Positions 1 through 10,566 of a stretch of 64,000 nucleotides of DNA are shown here, piece by piece. Within the stretch, counting starts at the first letter, position 1; each line of letters begins with the position of its first letter. The DNA comes from Azadirachta indica (Eukaryota > Streptophyta > Magnoliopsida > Sapindales > Meliaceae), in assembly GCA_022749755.1 (NCBI GenBank), contig CM040447.1, positions 11,030,087 to 11,094,086 on the forward strand, read 5' to 3'. A model generated the notes under the pieces. The model did not search any database. It saw nothing but the letters and a program-made list of their open reading frames with translations, and was not told the origin of the DNA. Both the position numbers and the translations under genes were made by a program.

Positions 1-1317
1 GAAAAAGGCTCCTCGAGCTGGGGAAGTCCCTCTGTCAGTCCCCAGTCTCTGCCCACTAATTCTTGTTTAAATTAATTTAATCGGTAATTAATTAAATATA
101 TCATCAAATAATTATATATATATATATGTATACGTATTATATACTTGCAAATTAAGAGCAATTTGATTCTCTTTAATTCATTTGTCGTGCTAGGCTGTAG
201 TGCACGAGGGCTTGGTTTTACTTTAATGGCTATAAACTAATATGAAAAAAGTAAACGGGGTTAAGGAATTTGTGTGATTGTGACTTTTCGTGGGAAGAAA
301 AAAGTATCTCTAAGTTAGTTTCCGAATCCCAACGGTCTTTGGTAATATTTTGACGTTCCTTTGTGTAGATTCATTAATTTTTCACTCTCTTTTGTCTAGA
401 TTCATTTGTTCTTATTATTGTAGAAATATTATACATTACAAGTATTTATTACAATTTTTTCATTTTTAAATGATATGATTTTTATCTATTAGTAATAAGT
501 TAGGAATAATAAGTGATTTTAAAAGGTTATAAAAATTCACTATGAAATAACCAGATACCACAATACTTAGTATACTTAAATTTAAAATCACTTGAGAAGC
601 GTAGTATAAATTTTATATTGCAATATATTTGTGAATGTAAAAATATTTTTAATATACTATTAGAAAGGAATCTTAGTATGTATTAAGAATCCTATAAATA
701 CCTATTTGTAGTATTATTGATTGATAGATAAGATACAGACTATATAGAAGTCATCGGGTGCATATATCTGGAATCCTGGATATTATAAAATTTGGATTTG
801 AGGTTATATACTGTTTTTCATTAATTAAAGTTATACAAAATTGTTTGAACTCAAATTTTAGAATTTTGAACTCCATTTAAATTCAAATTCAATCATATTC
901 TAATTGAAATCTTGTAATGTTCATGTTGAAGGGATGACTTATAAAGTATGTATCAAAATATTTGAAATATATATATTATAAAAGTTGCTATAATTTTTAT
1001 GAACAATATTCACATATAAAATAAGAGAAATTGTTGTAAGCATGTTGAATTTCCTTTGGGCTTTTTACCCTTTGTTTCTTACTATCTTTTTTTTTTTTTT
1101 TTTTTTTTTTAATTAATGAAATTGCTCTAAGCTTTTACTTGGTGCTTACTTAAAGAAAAAAAAAAAAAGTGAAATACAAAAAAGAGTTAAAGAATAAGAG
1201 AGCTCGCTTGGTATATATTTTCTAATACGTGATCTCTTATTACAATTTAGGAAGTTCTTTTCCAATAATACCCTATTGGAATGGATAGTCTACCGGTAAA
1301 TAGCATATTCTTTTGCG

Positions 1318-1656
1318 TCATACTACTGCGCATATATACTTACAGTGTTGCATCATGAGCTGTATCTTGAATTGCGTAAATTTAATTGGAGGCGTGACTG
1401 TCCTCGTAAATGAAAAACGTTTCTGCAGCATACAAATAGAATTAAGCACGCCAATTTCAAAGGATAAGGTAACAAGAAATTGCATACTGTTATATATATT
1501 AGTGTGGATTTTAGAATACAAACACCTCAGGTCATTTTCATGCTGAGGATCAGTTGCAGAGTTATTGTATGACCATATAATAATAATAACAGCAAAAAAT
1601 TGCAAACTAAACGTTACCAGAATTCCGAAGATTAACTTTACGTTTGTCTTAAACAT
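1318..1656 (-). CDS. Small secreted-peptide-like ORF, copy in A1 (unrecognised)
   Basis: I do not recognise this ORF. It starts at an ATG (1654-1656) and opens with a basic residue and a long hydrophobic stretch (about residues 7-28, ending AVIIIIW) that looks like a signal peptide or anchor, followed by a polar segment with DENDLRC-like residues. The same N-terminal 50 residues recur in units A2 and A3, but the three C-termini differ through small indels, so either a splice site follows the IHTN residues or the tail is non-coding. It lies 3' of CEP-a on the same strand, about 0.9 kb away. No known family motif is visible. It could be a relict first exon or a chance ORF carried by the duplication. 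Confidence 0.25.
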   Translation of the reverse strand: MFKTNVKLIFGILVTFSLQFFAVIIIIWSYNNSATDPQHENDLRCLYSKIHTNIYNSMQFLVTLSFEIGVLNSICMLQKRFSFTRTVTPPIKFTQFKIQLMMQHCKYICAVV

Positions 1657-2532
1657 GTGGACAATTTATTTGGCACACAATAACTCTGTTTGAGAACCGA
1701 GAACGGTGCAAATAAAAGCTAGGCTAGTATTATGGTTAATAAAAAGGAATCTGTTAATTACGTAAAATTCTGCTAAAGATATCTGCATCAAAATTAAGTG
1801 GAGATGATCCGTAATCTCCATGAGTTCATAATTCAGTTTTGGAGTTGCATAAATTAAACCAAGTTATGAGCTATAACTTAAATTATTAGGATTAGTTCTT
1901 GTGATTCCACATCTCATATATTTATATGATTAAATCATTGTGGAACGCAAATTCCATGGACAAATCTTTCGTTGCAAAAAGTGTTCCCCGGTGATATTTC
2001 AAGCGTGAAAAAACTATGCACATCGTCACGGTTTTAACTATTATCATCAGCATTTTCTCAGTAAAAATGCATAAAGACACATGCATTCGTCATTATAGAT
2101 CTGTGACTTGTGAGTAATACTCAAATGCTGCATCTCTTAGTTCTTGCTCATTCTCCCGAGTTTATATATACATGAAGATATATCACCATAAGAGGACTAA
2201 TAAAGACAGGTTGAAAATGCGCATATCATCTGAGAGAGAAAATAGGCTACAATCCACTATTTTAAGGGAAGTCAAACTAGAAATTACGCTGCACTGCATT
2301 CACAAATGAGAACATCTATATAAGAACAACAAACTGGAGAATTAATTGCAATAACATCACAACAACTGGGAATACAATGATACTCTCATTTTCAGTACAA
2401 CAAATGAGATTTACTTATTTCTAAAAGTTATAACTAAAAGATATCCCAAGACTATGACACTCCACTTGCACTTAACCAATAGTGAAATACATGCATATAG
2501 ATATAGCATGCAGTATTACTGTTAAAGTAACC

Positions 2533-2886
2533 CTAGTTTTGAAGGAAATGGCCAACACCAGGACTGTGCCCGGGAGCTGTGGGCCTGAAGTCATCTGCAT
2601 GTTTTGGAGGTGGGGACATTGACTCGCCAACTCCCTCACTTGGTGCTGTTGGCGGAGACAAAATGTCATTAGCTACTTTAATTGTAGGATGCTCATCACC
2701 ATGCGATTTGCCTTCTAGATCATCAATATTTCTCACTTCTTCTTTTAGGATTTTTCTGTCAGCTTGAAGCTTTGGGAATGTATTTGCTCTCTCTGGTTTC
2801 AAATCCCTTCCCTCAGTGAATTGAATTTCTTGGCAGAAAATCAATACAAGGAGAAAACAAACAAAGGTTAATTTAACTAGGGCCAT
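2533..2886 (-). CDS. CEP: CEP-a: C-terminally encoded peptide precursor
   Basis: Precursor of a secreted CEP hormone. CEP peptides are 15-residue, proline-hydroxylated signals that act on leucine-rich-repeat receptor kinases (CEPR class) in root and nitrogen signalling; that role is family knowledge. Visible here: 117 residues, a signal peptide (residues about 1-26, hydrophobic core FVCFLLVLIFC, likely cleavage near the EG), a variable acidic and basic middle region, a PPPKHA linker and one CEP domain [15 protein letters not shown] at residues 99-113, followed by only FLQN and a TAG stop. Length and single-exon layout fit the family. The ATG at 2884-2886 aligns with the starts of CEP-b and CEP-f. 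A TATA box lies about 165 bases upstream. The frame has no lesion and the domain is canonical, so it is probably functional. Confidence 0.93.
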   Translation of the reverse strand: MALVKLTFVCFLLVLIFCQEIQFTEGRDLKPERANTFPKLQADRKILKEEVRNIDDLEGKSHGDEHPTIKVANDILSPPTAPSEGVGESMSPPPKHADDFRPTAPGHSPGVGHFLQN

Positions 2887-3025
2887 CTAATTGAGAGAGC
2901 TTCAGCAACTGAGCAAGCAACTTGCTTAGGGAAAAAGAAGGGAAGTTAAAGTAACTAAGCAAGCAACTTGCTGATTGCAAAAACGTGCAACTGCAACAAC
3001 AGGAAACGAGAAACAAGTTGCGGCG
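2887..3025 (-). promoter_or_regulatory. CEP-a 5' leader with paired palindromes
   Basis: Between the TATA box and the start codon are two copies of the odd-length palindrome AGCAACTTGCT (2916-2926 and 2962-2972), 46 bases apart. The CEP-b leader has the same pair (7312-7322 and 7361-7371) and CEP-f has one exact and one altered copy. The transcribed limits are inferred from the TATA position. Confidence 0.5.
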
Positions 3026-3049
3026 TGCCTAGACCCCTTCTAGCCTTGG

Positions 3050-3057
3050 TATTTATA
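3050..3057 (-). promoter_or_regulatory. TATA box of CEP-a
   Basis: The minus strand reads TATAAATA followed by CCAAG. The same core precedes the other CEP genes and pseudogenes, which supports it as the true TATA box. Confidence 0.75.
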
Positions 3058-3892
3058 GAGTTTAGGGAAGCGCATGAGGGTCCCAAGTACTCAGTAGTGG
3101 AATTCACTTTAGGAGTTTGCCAAATGCACATAACGAAATGGTGGCGGACACTGATACCAGGCATAAATATATATTCAAGAAGTTTAACTTTAAATGGTAT
3201 GCCATTGCCAAGCTTATGCATACGGGTATTAAATTTTCACATGCACCATTACTAGTACTATGTATGTTTAATGGTGGTAATATATTACAAATTTTACATA
3301 TAAACTATAAGATATATATTAAAGTGCAAAAATAGTATTATATTAAAGTGCAAAAATACTATTAGTTGACAAAAATATAAAATTAATAAGTATAAAATAA
3401 TGTAAATAATACGATAACTAATACTATCACGTCACAATAATTTATATATATACAATAATTTGTTTAAATACTATGTATTTTCAACATTATTCATATATCT
3501 AAATAGCTAAATCTACCTAATTTTTTAATAATTATAAATATATTTTTGTTTTCGTTGTTATTATGGCTGCCACAGTTTAACCGTAACTTTACTTATCAAA
3601 TATTATCGATAATAAAAGTTATATAAGTGGATGTTAGACTTGGTTGAACAAATAAAATTTTTTAAATAATACAAAAAGTTTTATCATAATTCAGATTTTA
3701 TTCAAATCATGATTGACAAGTTTAGTTTATGTATATTCATATGTACTTAGGAAAATATAAAAAATTACAATAGATAGAATATACTATATATGTTTTAAAG
3801 ATAATTATGAAATTAAGCAAAGAAAGAAAAAAGCCCTCTCGTGTTTTTTTTACTTCTCTGACATGTAATTTTTGTGTAGCAAATATGATAGT

Positions 3893-4560
3893 GTTGTGAA
3901 TGATCAGTCAACAATTTGCATGCCCCGTGCAGCCATTTGTTCGCCTGTCTCAATTATATTTTCAATATCTCCCCAACTATGAAAAAGTAATATATGCCCA
4001 ATACTCCGAGATTTGCTGTTTGTGGACTAATTTTAACAACCGTTCATTGCTTCATTTTATTCAAAATTGAAATCATTAGAGCAACACAGGTTTAGAATAT
4101 ACCAAGCATTTGAACATTGATCGTGTTGTAGGTACGATTTATAAGACTAAACAATATCTTCATTGGAACTTGAAGTCATTTAATATGTAAGTTGCGGCCC
4201 GAGATCTACGGCAGACAAGTTGGTGTATCTAATTCTATCCCCCGCCATGCACATTTGTAAAGCTTTTTGTCTTGATTATTTTTTTCTTCTTCTCCATTTC
4301 TCATAAAAAAATGTTAATATATATAATTTTTGTCAGAAAATATTCTCAATTTTCCAACCAGAACCCTGGTCGTGTATTAAACCCATTATCCTATGCATCT
4401 TTTGCAGCCTTACGCATGTTAACTTCCGGAGGTTTTAGCGGCCAAATTAATCACTAGTCCCCGTAAACGTTAGTTTAGCTATGAAGGTAGCTTTACAGCA
4501 AGTAATATTAAGCTGTTTAAAACCTCCAAAGAGTAGGGGCAAGAAAAAGCCAATTTCTAC
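3893..4560 (-). promoter_or_regulatory. Conserved upstream block of the CEP-a unit
   Basis: About 0.85-1.5 kb upstream of CEP-a lies a block conserved in at least five places (here, 7849-8470, 15294-15970, 38638-39325, 47313-47965). It begins on the plus strand with a gatcagtcaacaatttgcatg-like core, giving TTGACT (W-box type) on the CEP strand at about 3906-3911. It contains no credible ORF. Conservation may reflect recent duplication rather than function. Confidence 0.45.
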
Positions 4561-5319
4561 ATTCTCACACTTAGATTTTAAATTAATCCCCTTAGTCTTG
4601 TAGAGAAAATAATTATTTAACATGATTTTTCTTTCCTTTTGGCCAGTAGTTGACCGTAAACTTGTTTGATATTAATTTCTAGTCTTTAACATATCCATAA
4701 ATCTACACATAATAAAAGCGCAACGGAGACAAGTGAAAGATTAGAATAGATTATCAACCGAGCTATTCAACTATTGCTCTTCTTGCAAGTATGAAATTAT
4801 TGTGGGGCAACCCACATAGAGAATATACCAATCATTCTTTAAATACAGTGGGTGTTGACTTCTGCTTTGAGATTTTGTTAGACTATGAACAACAATGTGT
4901 GGCACAGACTCTGAAACGTATTACAAATTGTGTGTGTTAGTCCCTGTTTGAAGAAATCTTCGTACATAAAAACTAAAAAGTATATTGCACTAATGTTACG
5001 TTGATAGCACATATAAAATTATTGAGAAAAAATCAATTAACTAACTACTATTAAATATGAATGTGCATGTATGTATGTATATATGTATATATTTATATAT
5101 TTTGATGAACAAATCATATGTACAAATTAGAAAAATTAAAGTCTTCTGAAATAGTTTGGTTAGTTTGGATATATTTGAAGCTTTTAGATCAATTCGAGTT
5201 TCAGTAATAGTAAAGAGTAAGGATTTAATATTTTATTGGTGAAGTTTTCTTATTTAAACAAAAGACTTGTTATTTTCTAAATTCGCTGTTTTCTTTTTAG
5301 TTACAAACATCTGTTAGGA

Positions 5320-5600
5320 ATATATATCCCAATGGAATGAAATACTATCCATGAGTAATACAGTATTCTTTTACGACGTGAAACGGCAGGCTTGTGACGC
5401 TGATTCACTGTCCCCGTAAATGCAAAAGGTGCTGTAAATACGGACCATAAAAATACCTCATTTCAAGCAACAAGAGAAGAGCTCAATAAATTGTGAAACT
5501 ATTAATATTCATCCTGAAAATCGGGTTGAAATTATCATCCATATCATGATATTAATATTCGTCCTGAGTTTTTATCCATGATTTTTCTTTACTTGCAAAC
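5320..5600 (-). repeat. Diverged copy of the small-ORF flank
   Basis: This resembles 1255-1550: cccaatggaatg, an actatcc stretch, a tattcttttacg stretch, and tgtccccgtaaatg occur in the same order. It is the 3' part of the next CEP unit (CEP-b) and shows that the array was built by older tandem duplication. No open frame of the small ORF remains. Unit C has a copy at about 39650-39900. Confidence 0.5.
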
Positions 5601-5704
5601 AAATCAAATACTGTTTTAAAAACTGTGCTTTTAAGAACATGTCATGTTTAGTAGCATTTACTTAAAATAAATTATCAAAATTAAAAAAAAAATGAGAACA
5701 TGTC

Positions 5705-5739
5705 AATTGGTATTATTTTTTTAAAAAATAATACCAATT
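5705..5739. repeat. Perfect 35-bp palindrome
   Basis: Two 17-base arms (aattggtattatttttt and its reverse complement) are separated by a single T. It lies about 35 bases from the point where copy 2 of the large duplication has lost the CEP-b block. Confidence 0.8.
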
Positions 5740-6931
5740 ATTATTTTGGGAAAAATATTGAAATTAATCTTGAATATTCATTTAAAAAAATGACAGAAAA
5801 CAGTAAAAGGGTTTTAATTTCACCTTTTAATTAAAACCTAAAAAATAATATTTTTTTATTCTGAAAAATAATTTTACAAAATATGCAATGAAACATGCAA
5901 TGAAACATACTTTTAATATTTTTTGTTTTTGAAAATGTAACAGAACCAACCCCCAAAAGTTTACTATAAGCTTGCATTTGTTTTCAAATTTTAAATGATG
6001 AAGATGAAAACCGAAGTCACTAAAACTAGATGCTGGTAAGCGTTTGCTGACTTGAAGTGAGCAACATGACGACTCAACTACATGAAACATTTGCTGCTAC
6101 TGCGATTGTTGCAATTGTTGCCGATGTTGCTCTTTCTCTTGCTCTTGTGGTTGCAGGCGTGCATTGTAGCTGTTGTTGCAATTTTTAAATGATCAACGAT
6201 GTTGTTGCTGCTCTTGCGTTTTCAATATCTCAGATTGAGCCTCAATTATTTGTTGCAGCAGTTGAAAGATTAAACCGATGCAGCCGTAAAAGGAACCTTG
6301 GAACACGTAAATATTTGCTTCTAAAGCCGTGCAATTTGCTGCGTCTCCTCCTAAATGCACCAGAATATGCTGGAGCATTTCTGTAATGTCTGCTGCCACC
6401 AAAGATTTTACGAACACCAGCAAATCTCTGGCGATCAGCCAGGACACAATCTCTAGAACATTCCGGTAAGAATGAATATATATTATATCATGTATAAACA
6501 GTTTTAATTGCAACCAACAAAAGACTTGCTGAAATTACAAGCCAAATTCCGTTTAAGGAAGAAAAACAAGTAACAGAAAATTTTAAGTGCCATTTGGTTC
6601 TACCGGTAAAACTGAAAATTTGGGGTTCAAATCTAGTTTATGTCAGGCTGGGAACGAGCTTAGTTTATTTCTAATAAACAAAACCGAAAATTTCACTGCA
6701 ATCCATACGGAAAACATCTGTACACAAAAACAACATATATAGAAACAACATCCTGAAAAGATATATTTATTGCAGATACATTACATTTACGGCGAAAGAC
6801 AATGATATTCATTCTTATACTTTAGAAAAAACTCAACTTAAATTGAAACAGCTCCAGGACCTTCAATCCATGGTAATACTTGAGCAAATAAGGAAATACA
6901 TATAGCATGCAGGACTACGGTTAAATTATCC
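5740..6931. other. Intergenic, no supported gene
   Basis: This stretch holds AT-rich DNA and a segment (6060-6250) rich in ttgctgttg-type triplets that gives open frames on both strands without recognisable protein features. The region just below CEP-b matches the 3' flanks of the other CEP genes. Confidence 0.4.
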
Positions 6932-7282
6932 CTAGTTTTGAAGGGAATGCCCAACACCAGGGCTGTGACCTGGAGCTGTGGGCCTAAAGTTCTCTGCATG
7001 TTTTGGAGGTGGAGGCGACTCGCCTGTTCCCACACTTGGTGCTGTGGGTGGAGACAAATCGGCATCAGATGCACTAACTGTAGGGTATTTGTCACCATGC
7101 AAGTTGTTTTTCTGCTCAGAAATATTCTCGGGTTCTTTTTTAACGATTTTTTTGTAAGTTTGAAGCTTTGATAATTCCTTTGTTCTTTCTAACTTTAAAT
7201 TCCTACCCTCAATTGATTGAATTTCTTGGCATAAAATAAATACAAGGAGAAGACAAACAAAGGTTAACTTCATTTGGGCCAT
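6932..7282 (-). CDS. CEP: CEP-b: C-terminally encoded peptide precursor
   Basis: A secreted CEP hormone precursor of 116 residues. The start is placed at the ATG (7280-7282) giving MAQMKLTF, which matches the starts of CEP-a and CEP-f; the extra in-frame codons upstream begin at a TTG and were left out. Visible: a signal peptide with core FVCLLLVFILC, a charged variable region, a PPPPKHAE linker and a CEP domain [15 protein letters not shown] at residues 98-112, then SLQN. The first domain residue is N where the paralogues have D; all domain prolines and the terminal GVGH are kept. Its TATA variant is TATAAAAA, about 160 bases upstream. No equivalent exists in copy 2 of the large duplication, where this block is deleted. 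Confidence 0.92.
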   Translation of the reverse strand: MAQMKLTFVCLLLVFILCQEIQSIEGRNLKLERTKELSKLQTYKKIVKKEPENISEQKNNLHGDKYPTVSASDADLSPPTAPSVGTGESPPPPKHAENFRPTAPGHSPGVGHSLQN

Positions 7283-7443
7283 TGAATCGACAGAGCTACG
7301 ACAACTGAGCAAGCAACTTGCTTAGAGAAAGAAGCTAGGGAAGTTAAAAGCCACTAAACAAGCAACTTGCTTATTACAGAACCGCGCAGCAACAGACTGT
7401 AAGAAACGAGCTGCAGTGTGCCTAAACCCCTTCCTTCCATCGG

Positions 7444-7451
7444 TTTTTATA
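7444..7451 (-). promoter_or_regulatory. TATA box of CEP-b
   Basis: The minus strand reads TATAAAAA, at the same place relative to the start codon as the TATAAATA boxes of the other CEP genes. The leader between it and the start holds two exact AGCAACTTGCT palindromes. Confidence 0.65.
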
Positions 7452-7848
7452 GGGTTTGGAGAAACGCATGAGACCCTCAAGTCCTAATCAGTAGTGGGAT
7501 TCACTTTTTTATTCGAAAATGTACATAAAAAATGGGTGGAGGGAGGGGGGGAACGGGGATGGGGCGCGATAGATATACCACTAAGCATTCTTTTCATGTA
7601 TAACTATTTGAAGCCTGCCAATTGCCAAGCTCAGACATGCATTGATGCACATGATGTGGGCACTGATCATTTGGAAATGCACAGTAATTATGTACTATTA
7701 ATTAAACGCACGCATCAACCTCCCCTGTTCATTCGCACTTATAAATAAACGGGATATAATTCGCTTCCTTACCATTGCTGCCCCTACAACTCAACAAGAA
7801 CGTTACTCATCGAATATCCTTGATATATAATAAATATATTAGGATTGT

Positions 7849-8470
7849 AAATGGTCAGTCAACAGTTTGCCTGCCCCTTCACCCCTTTGTCGCCTGTCTT
7901 AATTAATTTTTTATATCTCACTAAACATAGATTGCATATCCTCAGATTCTTCAGTATGGACTAATCTTAATAACCGTCCATTCTATTCAAAAGTTGAAAT
8001 CTTTTGGGAAACACAGTTGGAGAATATGCCAAGCATTTGTACAGCGCTCGTGTTGTAGGTATGATTTCTAATACTAAATAATAAACCTATTGGAACTTGA
8101 AAGTCATAAATATATAAGTTGGGCCCGAGATATAGGTTAGAGAAGTTGGTACATCTAATTCTGGCCCCAACAATAGATCTTGTTATAGCTTTTTCTTCTT
8201 GAATATTTTGTTGTTCTTCCCCACTTTTCAGCAGAAAATGTTAATATTTTCCGTCAGACAAGGTGCTCAGCTTTCCAATTAGAAACCCTAGGTGTGCTAA
8301 ACCCATTATCTTTTGTATCTTTTGCAGCCTTTAGAAAAGGGTTAACTTCACGAAGTTTTAGCGGCCAAATAACCAATAGTCCCTTTGAAAATTCAATTTC
8401 AGACTTTGATTTTCTAATCACTTTAGATCAATCAATTATTTAACCTGATTTTTATTTTCTTTTGGCTTCT
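7849..8470 (-). promoter_or_regulatory. Conserved upstream block of the CEP-b unit
   Basis: A diverged version of the block at 3893-4560, beginning tggtcagtcaacagtttgc (TTGACT on the CEP strand, 7857-7862) and sharing the aagcatttg...cgtgttgtaggta and accctaggtgtgctaaaccc-like parts. Its retention despite clear divergence makes it more interesting than the near-identical copies. Confidence 0.45.
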
Positions 8471-10046
8471 TCCACTACCAAAAAATCCCCTTATAAATTT
8501 CAGTGGACCGTCGTTCCTCTCTAAATGAAAGATTTGAGGAAGAATATCCCCTCTCGAGAAGAGGATAAAATTCGTTTCATATCTCTAGCCCCTTTAGCAT
8601 GTGCACATACCTATACGTGCATATCTTAGATGAAATAAGATAATGGCTTCCATTAATAACATGCTAAATATAGATGTGAAAATGTATACTGCTAGTAGAA
8701 AAAAATTCTCCTCTGATGGTCGTTTTCCAAGTGAGTCCAACGCAAGGGTCAAGATTCCGATATATCAACTTAAATTTATTTAAAGTTAACCCAGGGAAAT
8801 CGTTCAATTGGCTAGCTTAGAAGGAACAATAAATAATAAAAGATATAAAATAGAAAAAGCCAACCAAAGTAATCTAAAGGTTGAATGGTGTGGTATTGGC
8901 ATTTTGCAAGCCACATGCAAGTTCCTCATCAACTAATTAACCATTGGGAGATTCGTCTGTTGTTCAACACATTACGACCTCAGCCCTCAAATTTCAAGTC
9001 ACTTTCCTCATGTAATTAGTTATTCCCAAGTTCAAATTATAATTATAATTCGCGGTGACCGTTTAAATACAAATAACTAATATAATAAATTATAATTATA
9101 TGACACTTGTTGACAAATACTCACCTACCGAACGTGCGGACCTTTGATACTTGACCTTTTAGTAGCTGATAGCTTGTTTATATTTTCAGGAACTTAACTT
9201 TCTATATGATGCCAAGTTGCCAACGACGTACGTCTTCAATTAGTCAAATGACAAGTCTTGGTTGCATTTTAGCGGGATGAGATCTGGTAATATATTTTCA
9301 ATAATGGCTTTGTCATAATCGTACATAAACTAGTTAATAAATAAGGCAAACGTGCCCTCCAGATATCAATTGTATGGTAGTTAACTTTATGTTTGAAGAC
9401 AAAGAATTTCCAAAGGTTAGCCATTCGAATAATTATTATTCTCTAGCCACTCGAGCAAGTTTTTAAATATTTCATATCAAGTGTCTATTAATAATAATAT
9501 ATAATTAATATTTAATTGCTTCTATGTTCTTATTTAGTAATTACTAGCAAAAATTTATTTTTGTTTAGTCAAAACTTAAATAAGAGCTCATCAGCCTTTT
9601 GAATGGCAAAATTGCCATAGCATACTTGTAAAACTTCGGCATCTCTGAGCACAGGGAAGGGCTGAAGAAATTGCAAAGTATAGTTGGTATTTGTTACCGT
9701 AGGGGGTGTAGACCCACCAAATTCTCAGTCTATTATTTATTTAAATACTGCGAAGAGCGGCTTCGCAGCAGTAGTCTTAGTTCTTGCTCTTTCTTCCAGT
9801 CGATCGGCATGCATGAATATGCATTTCATATATAAGCATGAATATCATTTTGAGAGTGAAACGACAATTCCAATTGTGAAAACAGATAAATAAAACCCGA
9901 AAAATACGTTTTATTGCATATGCAACAATTGTAAAAATATATACAATCATATCACCCAGAAGATTAGCAAATTCATTACATCTGCTAGGAAAAAATGAGA
10001 TTTATTTAATTTTTAGTCTTAGGAAACTATTAGACCTAAAGTTGCC

Positions 10047-10377
10047 TTAATTTTGAAGGAAATTCCCAGCGCCAGGGTTGTGACCTGGAGATGTGGGCCT
10101 GAAATCATCAGCTTATGTCTTCGGATGCTGTGGAAGGACACAAATTGGTATTCACTGCTTTAACTTTAGGATAATCCTAACCAAGCAAGTTACTTTTTGG
10201 CTCAAAACCCTTTTTCGCTTTCTTTTCAAGGATTTTGTTGTAGGTTAATTTTAAGCTTTGGGAATTCATTTGCTCTCACTACCTTCAATTTGCTTCCCTC
10301 ATTCGCTTGAGTTTCTCGGCAGAAATTCAATACCAGGAGAAGACAACCGAAGGTTAACTTATATATATTTGGGGCAT
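10047..10377 (-). pseudogene. CEP-c pseudogene in unit D1
   Basis: A broken CEP gene. From the ATG (10375-10377) the frame ends after seven codons because an atatat stretch shifts the phase; beyond it the expected signal peptide (KLTFGCLLLVLNFC) is legible in another frame. A second shift lies near KILEKK, and a third just before the CEP domain. The domain reads DFRPTSPGHNPGAGN, followed by FLQN and TAA, so it also has substitutions in the conserved SPGVGH end. The identical first lesion in D2 shows that it predates the large duplication. The TATA box survives. Confidence 0.85.
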
Positions 10378-10558
10378 GGATCGGGAAACTGAAAGAGATT
10401 CTACAATTGACGAATATTTAAACAAGTTTCTTAGAGAAAGAAGGGAAGTTAAAGCAACTAAATAATTAACTTGGTTGTTTTAGAACTGCGAAAAATAACA
10501 GGTTAAAATAAACAATTCTTCGGGCGCCGTGCCTAATTAAGCCCTCTCCTCCTCTTGG

Positions 10559-10566
10559 TATTTATA
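10559..10566 (-). promoter_or_regulatory. TATA box of the D1 CEP pseudogene
   Basis: TATAAATA followed by CCAAG on the minus strand, as in the intact CEP genes, about 180 bases upstream of the pseudogene start. D2 lacks this promoter. Confidence 0.55.

Larger units (their letters stand above)
1..4960 (-). repeat. Unit A1: CEP-containing duplicated unit, first copy
   Basis: This block recurs at about 12985-16100 (A2) and 43403-48330 (A3), recognised by long near-identical stretches, starting with the GC-rich segment ggctcctcgag...ggggaagtcc and continuing through the small ORF, CEP gene, promoter and upstream block. The orientation given is that of the CEP gene inside. Bases 1-1300 hold no gene I can support, only AT-rich DNA with a poly-T run (about 1089-1110). 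The left end runs out of the window. Confidence 0.85.
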